Shown: positions 31,862 through 42,222, counted from the stretch's first letter. The stretch is DNA of 64,000 nucleotides from Epithemia pelagica (GCA_946965045.2 OX337237.1:1-64000); one strand, 5' to 3'. Translations and numbers: made by a program. Notes: generated by a model not told the origin, from the sequence alone.

Positions 31862-32295
31862 GGTTCAAATAGATCTTTCTTGATGGACTCTCTCAGACTT
31901 TCCAGTATTCGGAACTGTGTGCGTCGTGCGCACCTTACCTTCATTCATTCATTGAAGTAGATACATGAGCGATCACCAAGGTAGAGAGCGTGCACAGCTG
32001 CATTATCGTCCCGCGCCACATAAGTGGTTAAAACGCATGGTCGCATGGCAGGCTTTTTCTTTTCAACGGCAAAGAACAGGCGCGTCCGCCATTGCCCAGG
32101 GTGTGCGCAGTAGCAGTCCACACCCCTCACTAGTCCGGTCTGGCTCCGTTGCAAGTCAGATATTCAACGAGACTAGATCCTTGGGCGGATCATATGGACC
32201 TACTTAGTCCGATCCGGATATTTCTTGACCTTCCCAGGCCATTGTGCCCTTAGCTCCTTTTCTTCTTCCTCTTCAGCTCAGAGTCATTGGGTCCC
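31862..32295. other. Leader of the decayed Copia or intergenic sequence
   Basis: This is where the 5' LTR and primer site should lie. No TG...CA repeat matching the other side was found. A short ATTC tandem (CATTCATTCATTG) is at 31940-31953. Confidence 0.35.
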
Positions 32296-32315
32296 AGTGG
32301 GTGTCTACTGAATGT
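32296..32315. repeat. Left terminal inverted repeat of the Harbinger element
   Basis: 20 bp, exact inverted match to 35521-35540. Confidence 0.92.
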
Positions 32316-32673
32316 CTTAACTCCTAGCGCCTAAACAAAAATCATACTTAAACCAAAGCCCATAACCCAATAGACCGAACTCAAATTTATGATCGAAACC
32401 ATTTAAGAGCAAATTTGTCCGGGGGTAGACCCCTGCCCATGAACGTCGATCGTGATTCGGATCGTAAAACTTATACATACAAATATATATACATGTATAT
32501 GATATATCGCCTGGCCGCACCTTCTCTTCCCCCCAATCGAGCTACCTGACTCCAACCAACAGGTAGCTCTTTACCGCCTTTTCCAATTACTGGCCAGTAC
32601 CTGGCCCTCTTGTTTCGTTTGTCCCCTGATTCCTGTTTCTCTTTGATCGAATACCCTCTTCCATCATCACACC

Positions 32674-33987
32674 ATGTCCTCCTACGCAAGATCCCTCGAA
32701 GAAGTATTCAACAATGTGGAGAAGTCAATGGCAGACTCAGACGAGGAGCCTGACATCGAAGAGATAGAAACTCCAAAAGCTGTAACGCAGACAGCCACTT
32801 CAGTGACGTTGGATATGAACCAACCACAGCCAGTGACAAACAAAAGGCCCGCAGAGCCGGTGGCAAAGAGAGAATCTCCACGGCTCAAGATACAACGTCT
32901 ATTGGACGAGGCAAAACGGGCGAGACTACAAAAGACCAAGAAAGGCCCTCCTACAGCACCTCCTTCTCGTGCTCCACCGGTGCCTGTCAGTGCTTCCGCG
33001 GCAACAACAAACAAGTCGACAAAAGCCAAACAGTCAAAAGGCAATGGCGGAAAAGGCCGAACAAGGGGCAGGAATTTTACAAGCGATGAGACTTGGTATT
33101 TATTGAATCTCATTGCCACTGTTCGTCCGGGTGGTCAAAACGATTGGGACCGCATTACCGAAGCCTACAACGAGAAGTTTGGTAACAGTGATGGAGAGCG
33201 GCTACGCGACAGAGAGTCCCTCAAGCGTCACTTCAGTGCTCTCCACGGCAGGAAGATCCCTACTGGGGATCCTGACTGCCCCAAAGACGTTAAAGCTGCG
33301 AAGAGACTTGTTCGTTACATCGAATCGCGTTGCGATTCAGGCGAAGTTGGAGACGAGGAAAACTTCTTGGGTGAGGACCAGATTTTGTTGGACAACCAGG
33401 AAGAAACAGAAGATTATGCAGATGGAGACGTGGAAGACGATGCTTCTTTGGATGAAGAAGAAGCAGCAGCCCAAGAGGAACAAAAACAACCATCCAGCAA
33501 GAACCCACGAACTCCAAAAGAAACAAGCAAGCCTGCGGAGGGTTTGGCTCTGGATTTGGCTGAAAGACTGGAATCAAAACCGCTCCGGTCTGCCACAAAA
33601 GGCAGAAAGAAGGTAACAATCGAGGATCCCAAGAAGGACGACGGCGACATAATGAAATACCTTATTGTGTCGCAGCAGAACCGACAAAATGCAAAGGACA
33701 AGGAACGCCGTGAACGCCGTGAAAAGGAAGACCGCGACCGAGAGGAGCGCCGTGAAAGAGATGAGCGTCGCGAGCGACAAGAAGAACTTCGACAACAGCA
33801 AGCCATGCAACAATCCATGGCTATGCAGCAGTCTATGATGCAAATGATGATGGTGTTTGGACAGCGCCATCCGGTGCAGAACACCCAAACCGTTCAAAAT
33901 ACCCAGACTGTAACGGAAGACAACATTCCCAAAGGCAATAGCGACACCACTACAAAAGAAAACACTGACGAGAACACAAAGAACTAA
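32674..33987 (+). CDS. Harbinger ORF1: SANT/Myb-like DNA-binding protein
   Basis: 437 residues from the ATG in CACCATGTCC. An acidic N-terminus is followed by a basic Pro/Ala linker (about 60-130). Then comes a trihelix/SANT-like domain at about 133-235 starting FTSDETWYLLNLIATVRP, with regularly spaced Trp/Leu (W141, NDWDRITEAYNEKF) and SLKRHFSALHGRKIP. An acidic patch follows (240-275). Near residue 345 begins a long Arg/Glu coiled coil (RERREKEDRDREERRER) ending in a Gln/Met tract (QQQAMQQSMAMQQSM), likely for self-association. It should recruit the transposase to the inverted ends and the nucleus. No stop or frameshift. Confidence 0.82.
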   Translation: MSSYARSLEEVFNNVEKSMADSDEEPDIEEIETPKAVTQTATSVTLDMNQPQPVTNKRPAEPVAKRESPRLKIQRLLDEAKRARLQKTKKGPPTAPPSRAPPVPVSASAATTNKSTKAKQSKGNGGKGRTRGRNFTSDETWYLLNLIATVRPGGQNDWDRITEAYNEKFGNSDGERLRDRESLKRHFSALHGRKIPTGDPDCPKDVKAAKRLVRYIESRCDSGEVGDEENFLGEDQILLDNQEETEDYADGDVEDDASLDEEEAAAQEEQKQPSSKNPRTPKETSKPAEGLALDLAERLESKPLRSATKGRKKVTIEDPKKDDGDIMKYLIVSQQNRQNAKDKERRERREKEDRDREERRERDERRERQEELRQQQAMQQSMAMQQSMMQMMMVFGQRHPVQNTQTVQNTQTVTEDNIPKGNSDTTTKENTDENTKN

Positions 33988-34015
33988 GTAGAATCATTTA
34001 ACTATAGTAAAGACT

Positions 34016-35194
34016 TCAATGCATGTAACCATGTATTTCTGTGGCGGCCAAACCAGGGTAGAACGTAGAGGAGATTTGGTTAAAGCCGACTGTAGAAGCA
34101 CGAAAATTGTAGAGCAAGACAATGAGAGAGACAATCACTTTTCTCTCACCAAATTCCTCGTACCGAAGACGGTCTTTCAAACGGGGAAAGGAGGCTTGAA
34201 GGCCTCGCATCCCCCACTTGGAAAGCTGTCGGACGGATGTGGCAGCCTTGTGAATCTCACTATCTCTCCGAACTCTTCCCTGTCGGTCTGTGTTTCTCTG
34301 GTATGACTTTAGGAGACTCTCTCGTGCCTCAGAGCCAAAAGCAGAATCAACCACAATTCTTGCTCCACCACAAGCTTGTTCTCGTGCGTTGATATGGTCT
34401 AGCTTCTCGTAGGTTTTCGAGTAGACGGCCATTGTGGAATCGTGCCAGGATCCGGGCGCATTGATATAGCTTGCCCGAATCCTGCCATCGGACGAGAACA
34501 CAAACAAGTTGGAAATGTAATGATCACATTTCCAACCGTTGTAGAACATGTTCTCGAGGTCCGGATTTGCCTCAATAAGCAGTTTTAGGCCGTCCATTGC
34601 TCCCCACACGTTGGTCAACACAGGGTACTTTTCGTTGATGACTCTTTTGAAAGTCGCCACTTCGTCACTTGTAGGCAACTTTACCATTGCGTCCGGATGA
34701 TCTTTTAGCACAGTGACTAAGACCCTTCGTCCGAATCTTAGCCATACAGAGACGGGGGTTGCAGTCATACCGAAGATGACCTGCAATGCTGTCGTCGCCC
34801 CCCTTGTCCGTGTCCAGGCTAGAACCAACGCTAGACAAATAGTTGTATTGATCAGCCTTTTCCTGCCAGTCCTCCCCGAACGTGGGAGTCGCCTCATACG
34901 GTAGGTGTTGCTTGCAGTTTGCGGATAGGGCGTCCACTTGTTGAACACAGGAGCAAATAGTTCAAGTAGTTTTTGGAAGGATGCATGATCAAAGCTACAT
35001 AATGCAATCAAGGCCGAGTCGTCTTTGCTATTAAACAAGCGGATGAATGCAGAACGTTTTGGATGCTGAAGTGCCAAACGGCCAATTCGTGCGGATGGAC
35101 GTCGTTTGAGTTGCTGCAACATGCGATGAAGTCGTCTCTGTTTCTTCCTGTGAAGGAGAAGCATAAGAAAGGCAGTTTCCTCATGTTCGTCCAT
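34016..35194 (-). CDS. Harbinger DDE transposase (HARBI1-like nuclease)
   Basis: 392 residues from the ATG at 35194 (MDEHEETAF). An N-terminal helical region (SFDHASFQKLLELFAPVFNKW) and a helix-turn-helix-like part (LALVLAWTRTRGATTALQVIFG) precede the catalytic core. Catalytic Asp201 is in WGAMDGLKL, Asp252 in NAPGSWHDSTM, and a further Asp283 in VVDSAFGS. The third acidic residue should lie near RQLSKWGMRGLQASFPRLKD (322-341). Related proteins as I recall them read AEWGM there, and this copy has Lys326 at the Glu position. If correct it would be catalytically dead although the frame is intact. The end is EIHGYMH. Confidence 0.88.
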   Translation of the reverse strand: MDEHEETAFLMLLLHRKKQRRLHRMLQQLKRRPSARIGRLALQHPKRSAFIRLFNSKDDSALIALCSFDHASFQKLLELFAPVFNKWTPYPQTASNTYRMRRLPRSGRTGRKRLINTTICLALVLAWTRTRGATTALQVIFGMTATPVSVWLRFGRRVLVTVLKDHPDAMVKLPTSDEVATFKRVINEKYPVLTNVWGAMDGLKLLIEANPDLENMFYNGWKCDHYISNLFVFSSDGRIRASYINAPGSWHDSTMAVYSKTYEKLDHINAREQACGGARIVVDSAFGSEARESLLKSYQRNTDRQGRVRRDSEIHKAATSVRQLSKWGMRGLQASFPRLKDRLRYEEFGERKVIVSLIVLLYNFRASTVGFNQISSTFYPGLAATEIHGYMH

Positions 35195-35520
35195 TGTTTT
35201 GCCTAATAACAATTCTATGATCCTAGGACTAAAGCAATCTACATGAGGACGATGGTGGATGATGGTGGATGGAGGTGGAGGATTGTGGACGATTGTTGGA
35301 TGAATGTTGGATGTTGGATGGAGTTCATTGGGGGATAGATGGCATGAAAAAGGTGAAAATGGCGCGAAGCATGAATGTAGACCTTATGCCCTTAGTGTGC
35401 TGGCGTGCGCTTTGAGTCTTACTGGTTTAGGGCTATGACTTTCAGTACCAGTACGTCTTTTAAACTTAACCCCTATTTGTCCTAAATATGGTTTGAGATT
35501 TACGTCAGATTTACGAAAAT

Positions 35521-35540
35521 ACATTCAGTAGACACCCACT
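35521..35540. repeat. Right terminal inverted repeat of the Harbinger element
   Basis: 20 bp, exact inverted match to 32296-32315. Confidence 0.92.
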
Positions 35541-37337
35541 AGCTACGAGTAGTTCACATCCTTCCTACCTAAGGTAGATACGTATAAAGACTTCGTTCTT
35601 GTTATACTGTGTCACTTTCAGTCTATACTCTTTATTTTAAGCAACATCTTTCACCGGCGTCTCACAGTTCATAACAATAGGTATAAGACCAAAGAAAAGT
35701 ACTGCATTTTATCCATTGTCCATTGTCATTTCCTTTCCCGCACCAACCTTTGTTGTTTTGGTTATGCTCAATTCTCAATTGCGCCCTGATGATCGAGAAC
35801 TGTGAACTGTGAGCTGAGACCTAAGTCCTTTACTAATTTATGATTCATGAGGCCTTCTACTTGGTAGGCGTAATTATAGGTGCTAGTTGCCATTGTCCTT
35901 TCGTTTTTGTCCTTGGTCAATAGTTCTTTCGATCTATCGATATTCGATATAGGATGTAGTAGATGATGGTGGAGACAAATCACCAACCGTCAATCAGTTT
36001 CCTGCTCGGACCATGGCATATCTGAAATAGGAGTAAGAAGAAACCTTGTGAGAAGTTATAAAGCGAGAGAACCTTATTTATTAGTTATAGATATCGACAA
36101 TAGACAAGTCGGAAATCATTGGACAATTGAGAGCTGAGATTGAGAGCCGAGCAGCCGAGAGTCTATCATCTAGCTTTTCATATTATCTTGTCTACTATCA
36201 CCTATCACGCTCCACCCTCTCCCCTCTCCCCACTCGGTCCGCAGAAATCATTATTATAGTGTATCCCAGATGTAACATGGCATATTGCATATACATGGCA
36301 TATGGCGTATATCCTACATCCATTCCTAGTTCCTAGTTCTAGAGTTCCGACTGCTCCTATCTGTTAGCGGTAGTTCCCGCAACAACTTGTCTAGCGCTGA
36401 AGAGACGACAAGTAGAGCGCCAAAGGCACTCTGCACGTTTACGCTTGCCTTACTTACCGTATGTGCAGCAGAAAATCTCTGCTGGAGTTTCTCCAGCGCT
36501 GTATCCACGCGCCCGCTTCCCGCTTACCCTTACCGATTAAAGAGTGAACGACGAACGACGAACGACCTCTAACCCCTACAATTTCTAAATCGTACTGCAC
36601 TATAACTATCGACTTTAGAGGGGTGCATTGTGCATTGTGCATTCGCTGCTGTTTCTCCGATGTCCGAACTCTTCCATAGTGAGCAATGGGGACCCCTTAT
36701 GTAGGGGGTACGAATTGGGGACGATGGCCCCGAAATGGGAATTGGAATTAGGAATGGGTAGCATTCTTCCCGGTAGGCGCGGCGGCTGGAAGAATAGACT
36801 ACCGGTAGTCCCTTTTTTGTCCCTAGGGAAGAATGGAAATGCGAGCTCCCACCTCCCACAGACCGAAGTATTAACTCATACTCCTTGGAGTATGGAAGCA
36901 TGAAACTCAGACGTAGCAAGGCCATGATCTCTCCTCTCTGTTAGGGTCTACTAGGGTGAAGCTGTGACTAGGTGGTAGGTTGTCGAAAACTCGTAAAAAC
37001 TGAATAGCCTTGCTATGACACGATCGAATTCTGATTGTGCAACACAAAACTCGAGCACTTTATATTGAAAGCGGCCATATGACAATGATAGATCGATTTT
37101 TTCCTTGTTGTCCTCTGGTGGAGGCTGTGGGTACAGTCAGCTGCCTACCTACCGGTAGGTACCTACCTAGCCTAGAATTGAAAATCAATCCAGGGTGAAC
37201 GGGGAACGGGAAACGGGGGTGTGGGAGAGAGAGGGGAGTCGGAAGTCGGACAGCGGAAACAAGAAAAGGCGGAAAATGAACTGTGAATGATGAAGGATAA
37301 GCCTGTCGACAAAGTTCTGACTACTAAGTGGCTCTCT
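35541..37337. other. AT-rich intergenic stretch between two DNA transposons
   Basis: 1.8 kb with no supported gene. Short palindromic clusters occur (CTACCTACCGGTAGG near 37143, AGCTAGCTAGCT near 37420 just inside the next element). Small frames have no coding character. Confidence 0.4.
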
Positions 37338-37347
37338 GGGACACCCG
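37338..37347. repeat. Putative left terminal inverted repeat
   Basis: GGGACACCCG, exact inverted match to 42223-42232. The next bases (TGATTTTGGT versus CTACTTTGGT) match imperfectly. Confidence 0.55.
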
Positions 37348-37546
37348 TGATTTTGGTTCCCACTAGAGAATTTTACCTATTCCGGCAACTGGGTAGCTAG
37401 GGCTGATCGCTGTTTTAGCTAGCTAGCTTTATTTTCTGTACTCTTATTATAGTAATGTAACGACACGTGCTTAAATCAAATAATTAAGTTAACAATTTGT
37501 TTTTCGATGTCGCAACTGAGTCGTGGATTGGGATAATCGCTAAATG

Positions 37547-37712
37547 TTTCGAGTTTGTGTCATGTCTTGTTTCGGGTTGGTCCCGTATTTAACGGCTGGT
37601 TTCGACTTTGTTTCGACTTTGTTTCGACTTTGTTTCGACCTTGTGTCGACTTTGTTTCGGCTTGTTTCGGTTGGTATCGACTTTGTTTCGACTTTGTTTC
37701 GGTTTGTTTCGA
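37547..37712. repeat. Left TTTCGACTTTG tandem array
   Basis: About a dozen units of GTTTCGACTTT with variants (TTTCGGTTTG, TTTCGACCTTG). The related array at 41836-42005 has the same orientation. It lies 140 bp upstream of the first ORF. Likely subterminal transposase-binding sites. Confidence 0.85.
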
Positions 37713-37853
37713 CCCATGATGGCGAACACAATAATCAACCATGGTCGCTCAATGTCGCTAATGGTGGCACGATGAGCGACTCGAGCGAGTGAGAGGGGAG
37801 ATTCTTGTTCACTGCAGGGACAGTCATAAAACAAAGCAACAGACAAGACAAAT

Positions 37854-38312
37854 ATGGTGGAGAAGAAATCGTCCAATCTTCCACCCATCAATGAAAGAAA
37901 GGGGGCAAGGATCAAGATTGTGCTGGGAGACTACAAGGGATTGCGAGCATGGGTGGACACGGCGAAGGAATGCACTCGCCTCTACACGTATGTGATCATC
38001 CAAGTGAAAACAAGTCCTACGGTTCTGAAGGCAACAAGGATTCTACACACAAGTTTTGTGATGGAGGCTGATGTCCAGCTCCCATCAAACAAGGAGGAGG
38101 CAATGCTTTTTGAGAATACAGACATTATGGAGATGTTCATGGTGCTCACAAGGAAAATGGCTGAGTTCGAGGAGATCTCAGGATCAGGAGAAGGAGGAAA
38201 ACGAGTTGCAACTCTGTTCTTGTCATACCTCAATAGAGCCATTGCTGCACAGAATGCCTTACCCAATGAAAAGGCCCGCTGGCGTCGCATCAAGTTCAAG
38301 GGACAGCATTAG
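37854..38312 (+). CDS. Transposon ORF1: small protein with KOW-like start
   Basis: 152 residues, ATG in AATATGGTGGAG. Residues 15-50 (KGARIKIVLGDYKGLRAWVD) resemble a KOW beta-hairpin of the type found in RNA-polymerase and ribosome-associated factors; this is a weak assignment. The rest is helical and acidic (EDIMEMFMVLTRKMAEFEEI region) and ends basic (RWRRIKFKGQH). It converges with the 480-residue gene, stops 85 bp apart. Its role in the element is unknown; a DNA- or RNA-binding accessory would fit. Confidence 0.65.
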   Translation: MVEKKSSNLPPINERKGARIKIVLGDYKGLRAWVDTAKECTRLYTYVIIQVKTSPTVLKATRILHTSFVMEADVQLPSNKEEAMLFENTDIMEMFMVLTRKMAEFEEISGSGEGGKRVATLFLSYLNRAIAAQNALPNEKARWRRIKFKGQH

Positions 38313-38396
38313 CATACATGAATAACTAATAGGAGTAGTGCATTTCAAACAAAGAATTCGCTTTTACTATGTAGTCAATTACTAGGGGCGTACTGG

Positions 38397-39839
38397 TTAG
38401 TCTTCAAACATGCTCTTGGCCTCGGCCTCCTTCTTCTTCTCAGATTGCTTACCACCAATCTTTTTGCCTCCCTTGAGAGCAATGCGCCAAAACAGGGTCA
38501 TGGCCAGGATTTCTTTGCCGAAGAGGTTTTCTGGGTGGTCCTTCTTTAGCTTGAGAGGGTTCTTGGTGACTGGCACGATGTTATCGTCCAACGAGAAAAT
38601 CTTGTTCTCAAGCTGAACGCCGGGTGGGAAAACCATGATCCAGTAGGCACTAGCACGCCAGTGTTCTTTGGACTCTTCAATCGCAACCTCAGTCGCACTG
38701 TGTGCGTTGAAAGTTGCGTCACACTTGATCTTCGACTCCCTGCCAATCCCCGTATGGTAGCGCTCCGTATCACGAATCCAAAAATCTTGAGCGGGGCCCC
38801 TGAAACGGATGAGTCGTCCTCTCCACATCTCGTCGTAGTCGTCCGTTGGGATGTCCGCTTCCCAGTCGTTCATATCCGGGCAGGCAACGGGCCGGCGGAT
38901 GTGAAAACCGCTGCGAGTGAAAAATCCGTCTTGGTTGATATTTTCGACGAACTGGACATCGAACTCGCGGTGTCGCTCGGCCATCTTGTCTAGACAGATC
39001 GGAATCACCCATGGATTCTTGACTGTACCATTCTGGTTCACAAACCAGGCAGTGGGTACAAAGGCATGTGCCACGTTGGTACGGGCGGCCTGGGCAACAA
39101 GAGGAGAAAGGCGTCCGAAGCGATGCTGTTGTTGGCCAGGGTTAAAGCCACCAGCATGCGCAACAGGACGGGGTGGAGTGTGAAACATCCTCACAGCTTC
39201 TTGGTTTTGGGCCGCTGGGAGAGATGGGACGCTGGCCCTTGCAGCAGGCTTCCTGTCGTCGGCAAGAGAAACCTGGCCAAAGTCTGCTTCAAGCTGGTCC
39301 ACGTTGTCATTTGCAAAGGGATTTCCAATCCCAACCATCGCATATGGGTCTTCTTCTTCTTCGTCGGGAACGATGATCTCTTCATCAGAGGTGGACGGTG
39401 CGGTCGACGCGTTGTCGGAGAAGGCTGGTTTGTCGGGGTAGGCTGGTTTCTTGTTCATCTCTTCGAGGCTTTTGGGACCGGGTGTCACACCAATCTTTTT
39501 CAAGTATGCAATGTAGGCCCTGATTGAGCGGCCCTTGCACTTTGCCCAACGTTGCTGCACTTGCCTGCGAAGCACGGTTCCTTCGGCTCCAAATGTGGTC
39601 GGGTTGGCTGAACACAGTGCCCAGAGGTCGAATGATTCCCTTGTCTCCCCGGACAGTTCAAAGGCTTCAAGGAGGGTCTTGGTTTTCTCAGCACTCAATC
39701 CACCTGGCGCCGGCTTCTTTCGTTGCAAGGTTCCAATCGACGGTTGTTCTTGCTGATCTTGGGCCTCACTGTTGACAGAGTCAACAACCCAATCTTCCTC
39801 TTCGTTGATTTGCGAAAGTTCGTCTTGTGAGATCTCCAT
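38397..39839 (-). CDS. Transposon ORF2: 480-residue protein of unknown function
   Basis: Start at the ATG of 39839 (MEISQDELSQ); the frame is open 12 codons further without an ATG. An acidic N-terminus is followed by a helical module (about 45-125) containing TKTLLEAFELSGETRESFDLW and RRQVQQRWAKCKGRSIRAYI, plausibly DNA binding. An Asp/Glu-rich linker (DEEEEDPYAMVGIGNPF) and a Gln/Pro linker come next. A C-terminal globular domain (about 250-440) is rich in Trp/Tyr (HAFVPTAWFVNQNGTVKNPW, DEMWRGRLIRFRGPAQDFWI, EHWRASAYWIMVFPPGVQ). The tail is basic (KGGKKIGGKQSEKKKEAEAKS). I do not recognise the fold. Intactness beside an intact transposase argues that it is kept by the element. Confidence 0.7.
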   Translation of the reverse strand: MEISQDELSQINEEEDWVVDSVNSEAQDQQEQPSIGTLQRKKPAPGGLSAEKTKTLLEAFELSGETRESFDLWALCSANPTTFGAEGTVLRRQVQQRWAKCKGRSIRAYIAYLKKIGVTPGPKSLEEMNKKPAYPDKPAFSDNASTAPSTSDEEIIVPDEEEEDPYAMVGIGNPFANDNVDQLEADFGQVSLADDRKPAARASVPSLPAAQNQEAVRMFHTPPRPVAHAGGFNPGQQQHRFGRLSPLVAQAARTNVAHAFVPTAWFVNQNGTVKNPWVIPICLDKMAERHREFDVQFVENINQDGFFTRSGFHIRRPVACPDMNDWEADIPTDDYDEMWRGRLIRFRGPAQDFWIRDTERYHTGIGRESKIKCDATFNAHSATEVAIEESKEHWRASAYWIMVFPPGVQLENKIFSLDDNIVPVTKNPLKLKKDHPENLFGKEILAMTLFWRIALKGGKKIGGKQSEKKKEAEAKSMFED

Positions 39840-40263
39840 GTTTGTTTGTCGAATGGGCAAACGGAGAGAAAACAATCTCCTGGTGGGATCGAGCGAGTGA
39901 GTCGTCTACCTACCGAGATTGCCAATCCTGGTTTGGCATCTACATCAATGGATAACAAATAAACATTGTTTGATTGTCATGTGCATATGTAATAGGATGT
40001 CTATTTAGGCGCAGCCTTCTATGCTTGTGCTCACGAGTTGAGAACTCGTGAATCTGCAGGCGCATCATGTGTCTCTCCTACTTCCCACGGGTCCTAATCA
40101 TGGGGGTCCCCCGCCGTGTGAGACAGGCGTGGAGTTATTGAACACTTTTGTGACAGAAGACAGAAACCTACCTACTAGTGAGTGACCTTCCCGAGTGCCA
40201 ATAGAGTTCTTGTCCCCAAGAATCCATCATTGCATTCGTCACCACATTTTCAACAATCAAAGA

Positions 40264-41187
40264 ATGTTTCTTCAACCGTCGGAAGTCCTCGAAAGGGGCC
40301 TACGGCTTCTTCATGTGGATGATGCGGGCAAATTGACATTGGAACGACGACGACTCAAGTTTACGAAGCACTACGGGTCTCACCCGTTGGTGATTGCTGC
40401 GCAATGGTTCGACCTATGCCACGCAACAGACGACAATGGCGAGGAACTACTATCTACGAATGAAATCAAAAGAGGAGGATTCAAGATGTTCATGGTTGCA
40501 CACTTTTTCCTCTACAACTACACGAGAAATAGTGAGCAGCTCAGTGATCGCTTTGACATGTGTGAGTGCTATGCGAGAGGAGAGCATTTGTGGGGGTGGA
40601 TTCGAAATATTGCGTTTCTCCAGAAGAAGGTAATTTTCTGGCCGAGAATTCTTGACAGTCCCGAGTCTGAGGTTAATGTGTTGTCCGTGGATGGTGTCGA
40701 CAAAAAAGTTTTCGAGCGCAAGCACAAGACTCAAATGCTTCCGTTCGATCGTGGGAACTGCTCTCACAAGCATGCGCACGGTGCTCTGAAATATCAAATT
40801 GTTTTGGCGGCACATCGACCGAGGTGTGTTCACATATATGGCCCCGTGCGTGGGGGAATGGGGGACTTGGAGATGCTCGAACGGTCCGGCGTGTTGGAAC
40901 GACTCAAGCCAGGCAAATTGATTGTGGCTGATCGTGGGTACATTAAGAAGGAGTACAGTGGGAAAATATCCTGGCCTAATCCCCATGAAGATTCCAAACA
41001 AGCCAATAACCTCAAGAGCCGGATCCGTCTTCGGCATGAAAGTTTCAATGGAAAAATGGCTACTTTTGGATGCCTCAACCAGACATGGAGGCATTCGGAC
41101 GAGAAACACGGCATAGCATTTCGTGCAGTCGCTGTGACAGTTCAGTATGCACTTGACAATGGCACAAGTCTCCTATTTGAGCCGTAG
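40264..41187 (+). CDS. Transposon ORF3: DDE transposase
   Basis: 307 residues from the ATG at 40264; the frame is open upstream to about 40195 without an ATG, so a 5' exon is possible. An N-terminal region with helix-turn-helix-like content (EIKRGGFKMFMVAHFFLYNY, LSDRFDMCECYARGEHLWGWI) precedes an RNase H-fold core. Asp143 is in NVLSVDGVDKKVFE, Asp201 in GPVRGGMGDLEML, VADRGY is at 221-226 and Glu259 in RLRHESFNGKMATFG. The last motif corresponds to the RHETxNxxxKxxG signature I recall from IS5/Harbinger-related (DDE_Tnp_4-like) protist transposases. All three acidic residues are present, so it could be active. It cuts and rejoins the inverted ends. Confidence 0.82.
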   Translation: MFLQPSEVLERGLRLLHVDDAGKLTLERRRLKFTKHYGSHPLVIAAQWFDLCHATDDNGEELLSTNEIKRGGFKMFMVAHFFLYNYTRNSEQLSDRFDMCECYARGEHLWGWIRNIAFLQKKVIFWPRILDSPESEVNVLSVDGVDKKVFERKHKTQMLPFDRGNCSHKHAHGALKYQIVLAAHRPRCVHIYGPVRGGMGDLEMLERSGVLERLKPGKLIVADRGYIKKEYSGKISWPNPHEDSKQANNLKSRIRLRHESFNGKMATFGCLNQTWRHSDEKHGIAFRAVAVTVQYALDNGTSLLFEP

Positions 41188-41235
41188 ATTCATCCATAAA
41201 TTCAATGTAGTTGAGATTTGGTTTTCTACTATGTT

Positions 41236-41832
41236 TTACTTGTAGGCTAGGATGTGGTTTGCAAGTTCTCGGCGTCGCATCAATTCGTCCATTGGAGAGA
41301 CAGCAGGTAGATTGAGCTTCTGTTTGGCTTCCTCTTCCTTGAGCCGGAAGTAGTTGAAGTAGCGCACTCGTCTCACTTCTTGGTAGATTCGAAACTTGAA
41401 GATTTTTAGCTTGAATGCCATATAGGCGGGACGCGTCTTCCTCAGTGCCATGGGCGTCAATTTCAAGTGAACGCCATTGGCCACGTCCATCCGGAGAAGC
41501 TTCTTTGCTGGATGGACGTCGAAGACCAGCTCTCCACGGCAGTTCCGGTCCTTTCTTGGATGGACGTGACGGTCAACATGGTGCACCTTGTGGTCACGGT
41601 CCACCAATTCCTGCGCGTTGTTTGATTGCTTGCGGTGGTCCTTCAGTCGTTCCTTGAATTGATCGAAAGGAACATTCGCAAACTCGGGAAGCTTCTTGTA
41701 GAACACAAACAAGTGGTCAGCCGGAACTGCATCCATGCTGTGAAGGAGACCGCCTGGCTCAAGATCTCGAATAAGGACGGCTCGTGCTGCACTGCGACGC
41801 CAGTCAATCCACTCAGACCTTCGTGGCGGCAT
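41236..41832 (-). CDS. Transposon ORF4: accessory protein with basic C-terminus
   Basis: 198 residues from the ATG at 41832, directly beside the right TTTCGACTTTG array, which forms its 5' leader. The first 80 residues (SEWIDWRRSAARAVLIRDLEPGGLL and FYKKLPEFANVPFDQFKERLKDHRKQ) are conserved-looking and resemble accessory proteins I recall next to this transposase type in diatoms. A His-rich segment (HKVHHVDRHVHPRKDRNCRG) may bind metal or DNA. The end is helical and basic (KIFKFRIYQEVRRVRYFNYFRLKEEEAK). It converges with the transposase gene, stops 48 bp apart. Confidence 0.68.
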   Translation of the reverse strand: MPPRRSEWIDWRRSAARAVLIRDLEPGGLLHSMDAVPADHLFVFYKKLPEFANVPFDQFKERLKDHRKQSNNAQELVDRDHKVHHVDRHVHPRKDRNCRGELVFDVHPAKKLLRMDVANGVHLKLTPMALRKTRPAYMAFKLKIFKFRIYQEVRRVRYFNYFRLKEEEAKQKLNLPAVSPMDELMRRRELANHILAYK

Positions 41833-41835
41833 GGC

Positions 41836-42005
41836 TTGGTTTCGACTTTGTTTCGAGTTTGTTTTGGTTTGTTTCGGCTTTGTTTCGACTTTGTTTCGGT
41901 TGGTTTCGGGTTGTTTCGACTTTGTTGCGACCTTGTTTCGACTTTGTTTCGACTTTGTTTCGACTTTGTTTCGACGTTGTGTCGTGGTTTCGACATTGTT
42001 TCGAG
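41836..42005. repeat. Right TTTCGACTTTG tandem array
   Basis: About 15 units including TTTCGGTTGG and GTTGCGACC variants, same orientation as the left array. It ends about 220 bp before the right inverted repeat. Confidence 0.85.
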
Positions 42006-42222
42006 CCAGCAGGTCAAGGCTTTTTTTGGCGAAACCCTATATTAACGGTCATAATAAATGTTGGTCTTGAAGCAAGATCAAGTCTCATAAATACTTGTAA
42101 TCAACGGAAATCGAATTCTTAAGTACAATTCTCATTGTATTGTAGGTAGTCGCTGAAATCACACTGTACTGAATAGGAAGACTACTATGAAAGCGGAAAA
42201 GTCCATACCGCTACCAAAGTAG

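Larger units (their letters stand above)
32296..35540. mobile_element. PIF/Harbinger DNA transposon with two convergent genes
   Basis: AGTGGGTGTCTACTGAATGT at 32296-32315 recurs exactly inverted at 35521-35540, enclosing 3245 bp. Inside are a SANT/Myb-like gene (+) and a DDE nuclease gene (-), tail to tail with 28 bp between their stops. That pair is the hallmark of PIF/Harbinger, where the Myb-like partner binds the transposase and the ends. A 3-bp target duplication could not be identified with certainty. Confidence 0.92.
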
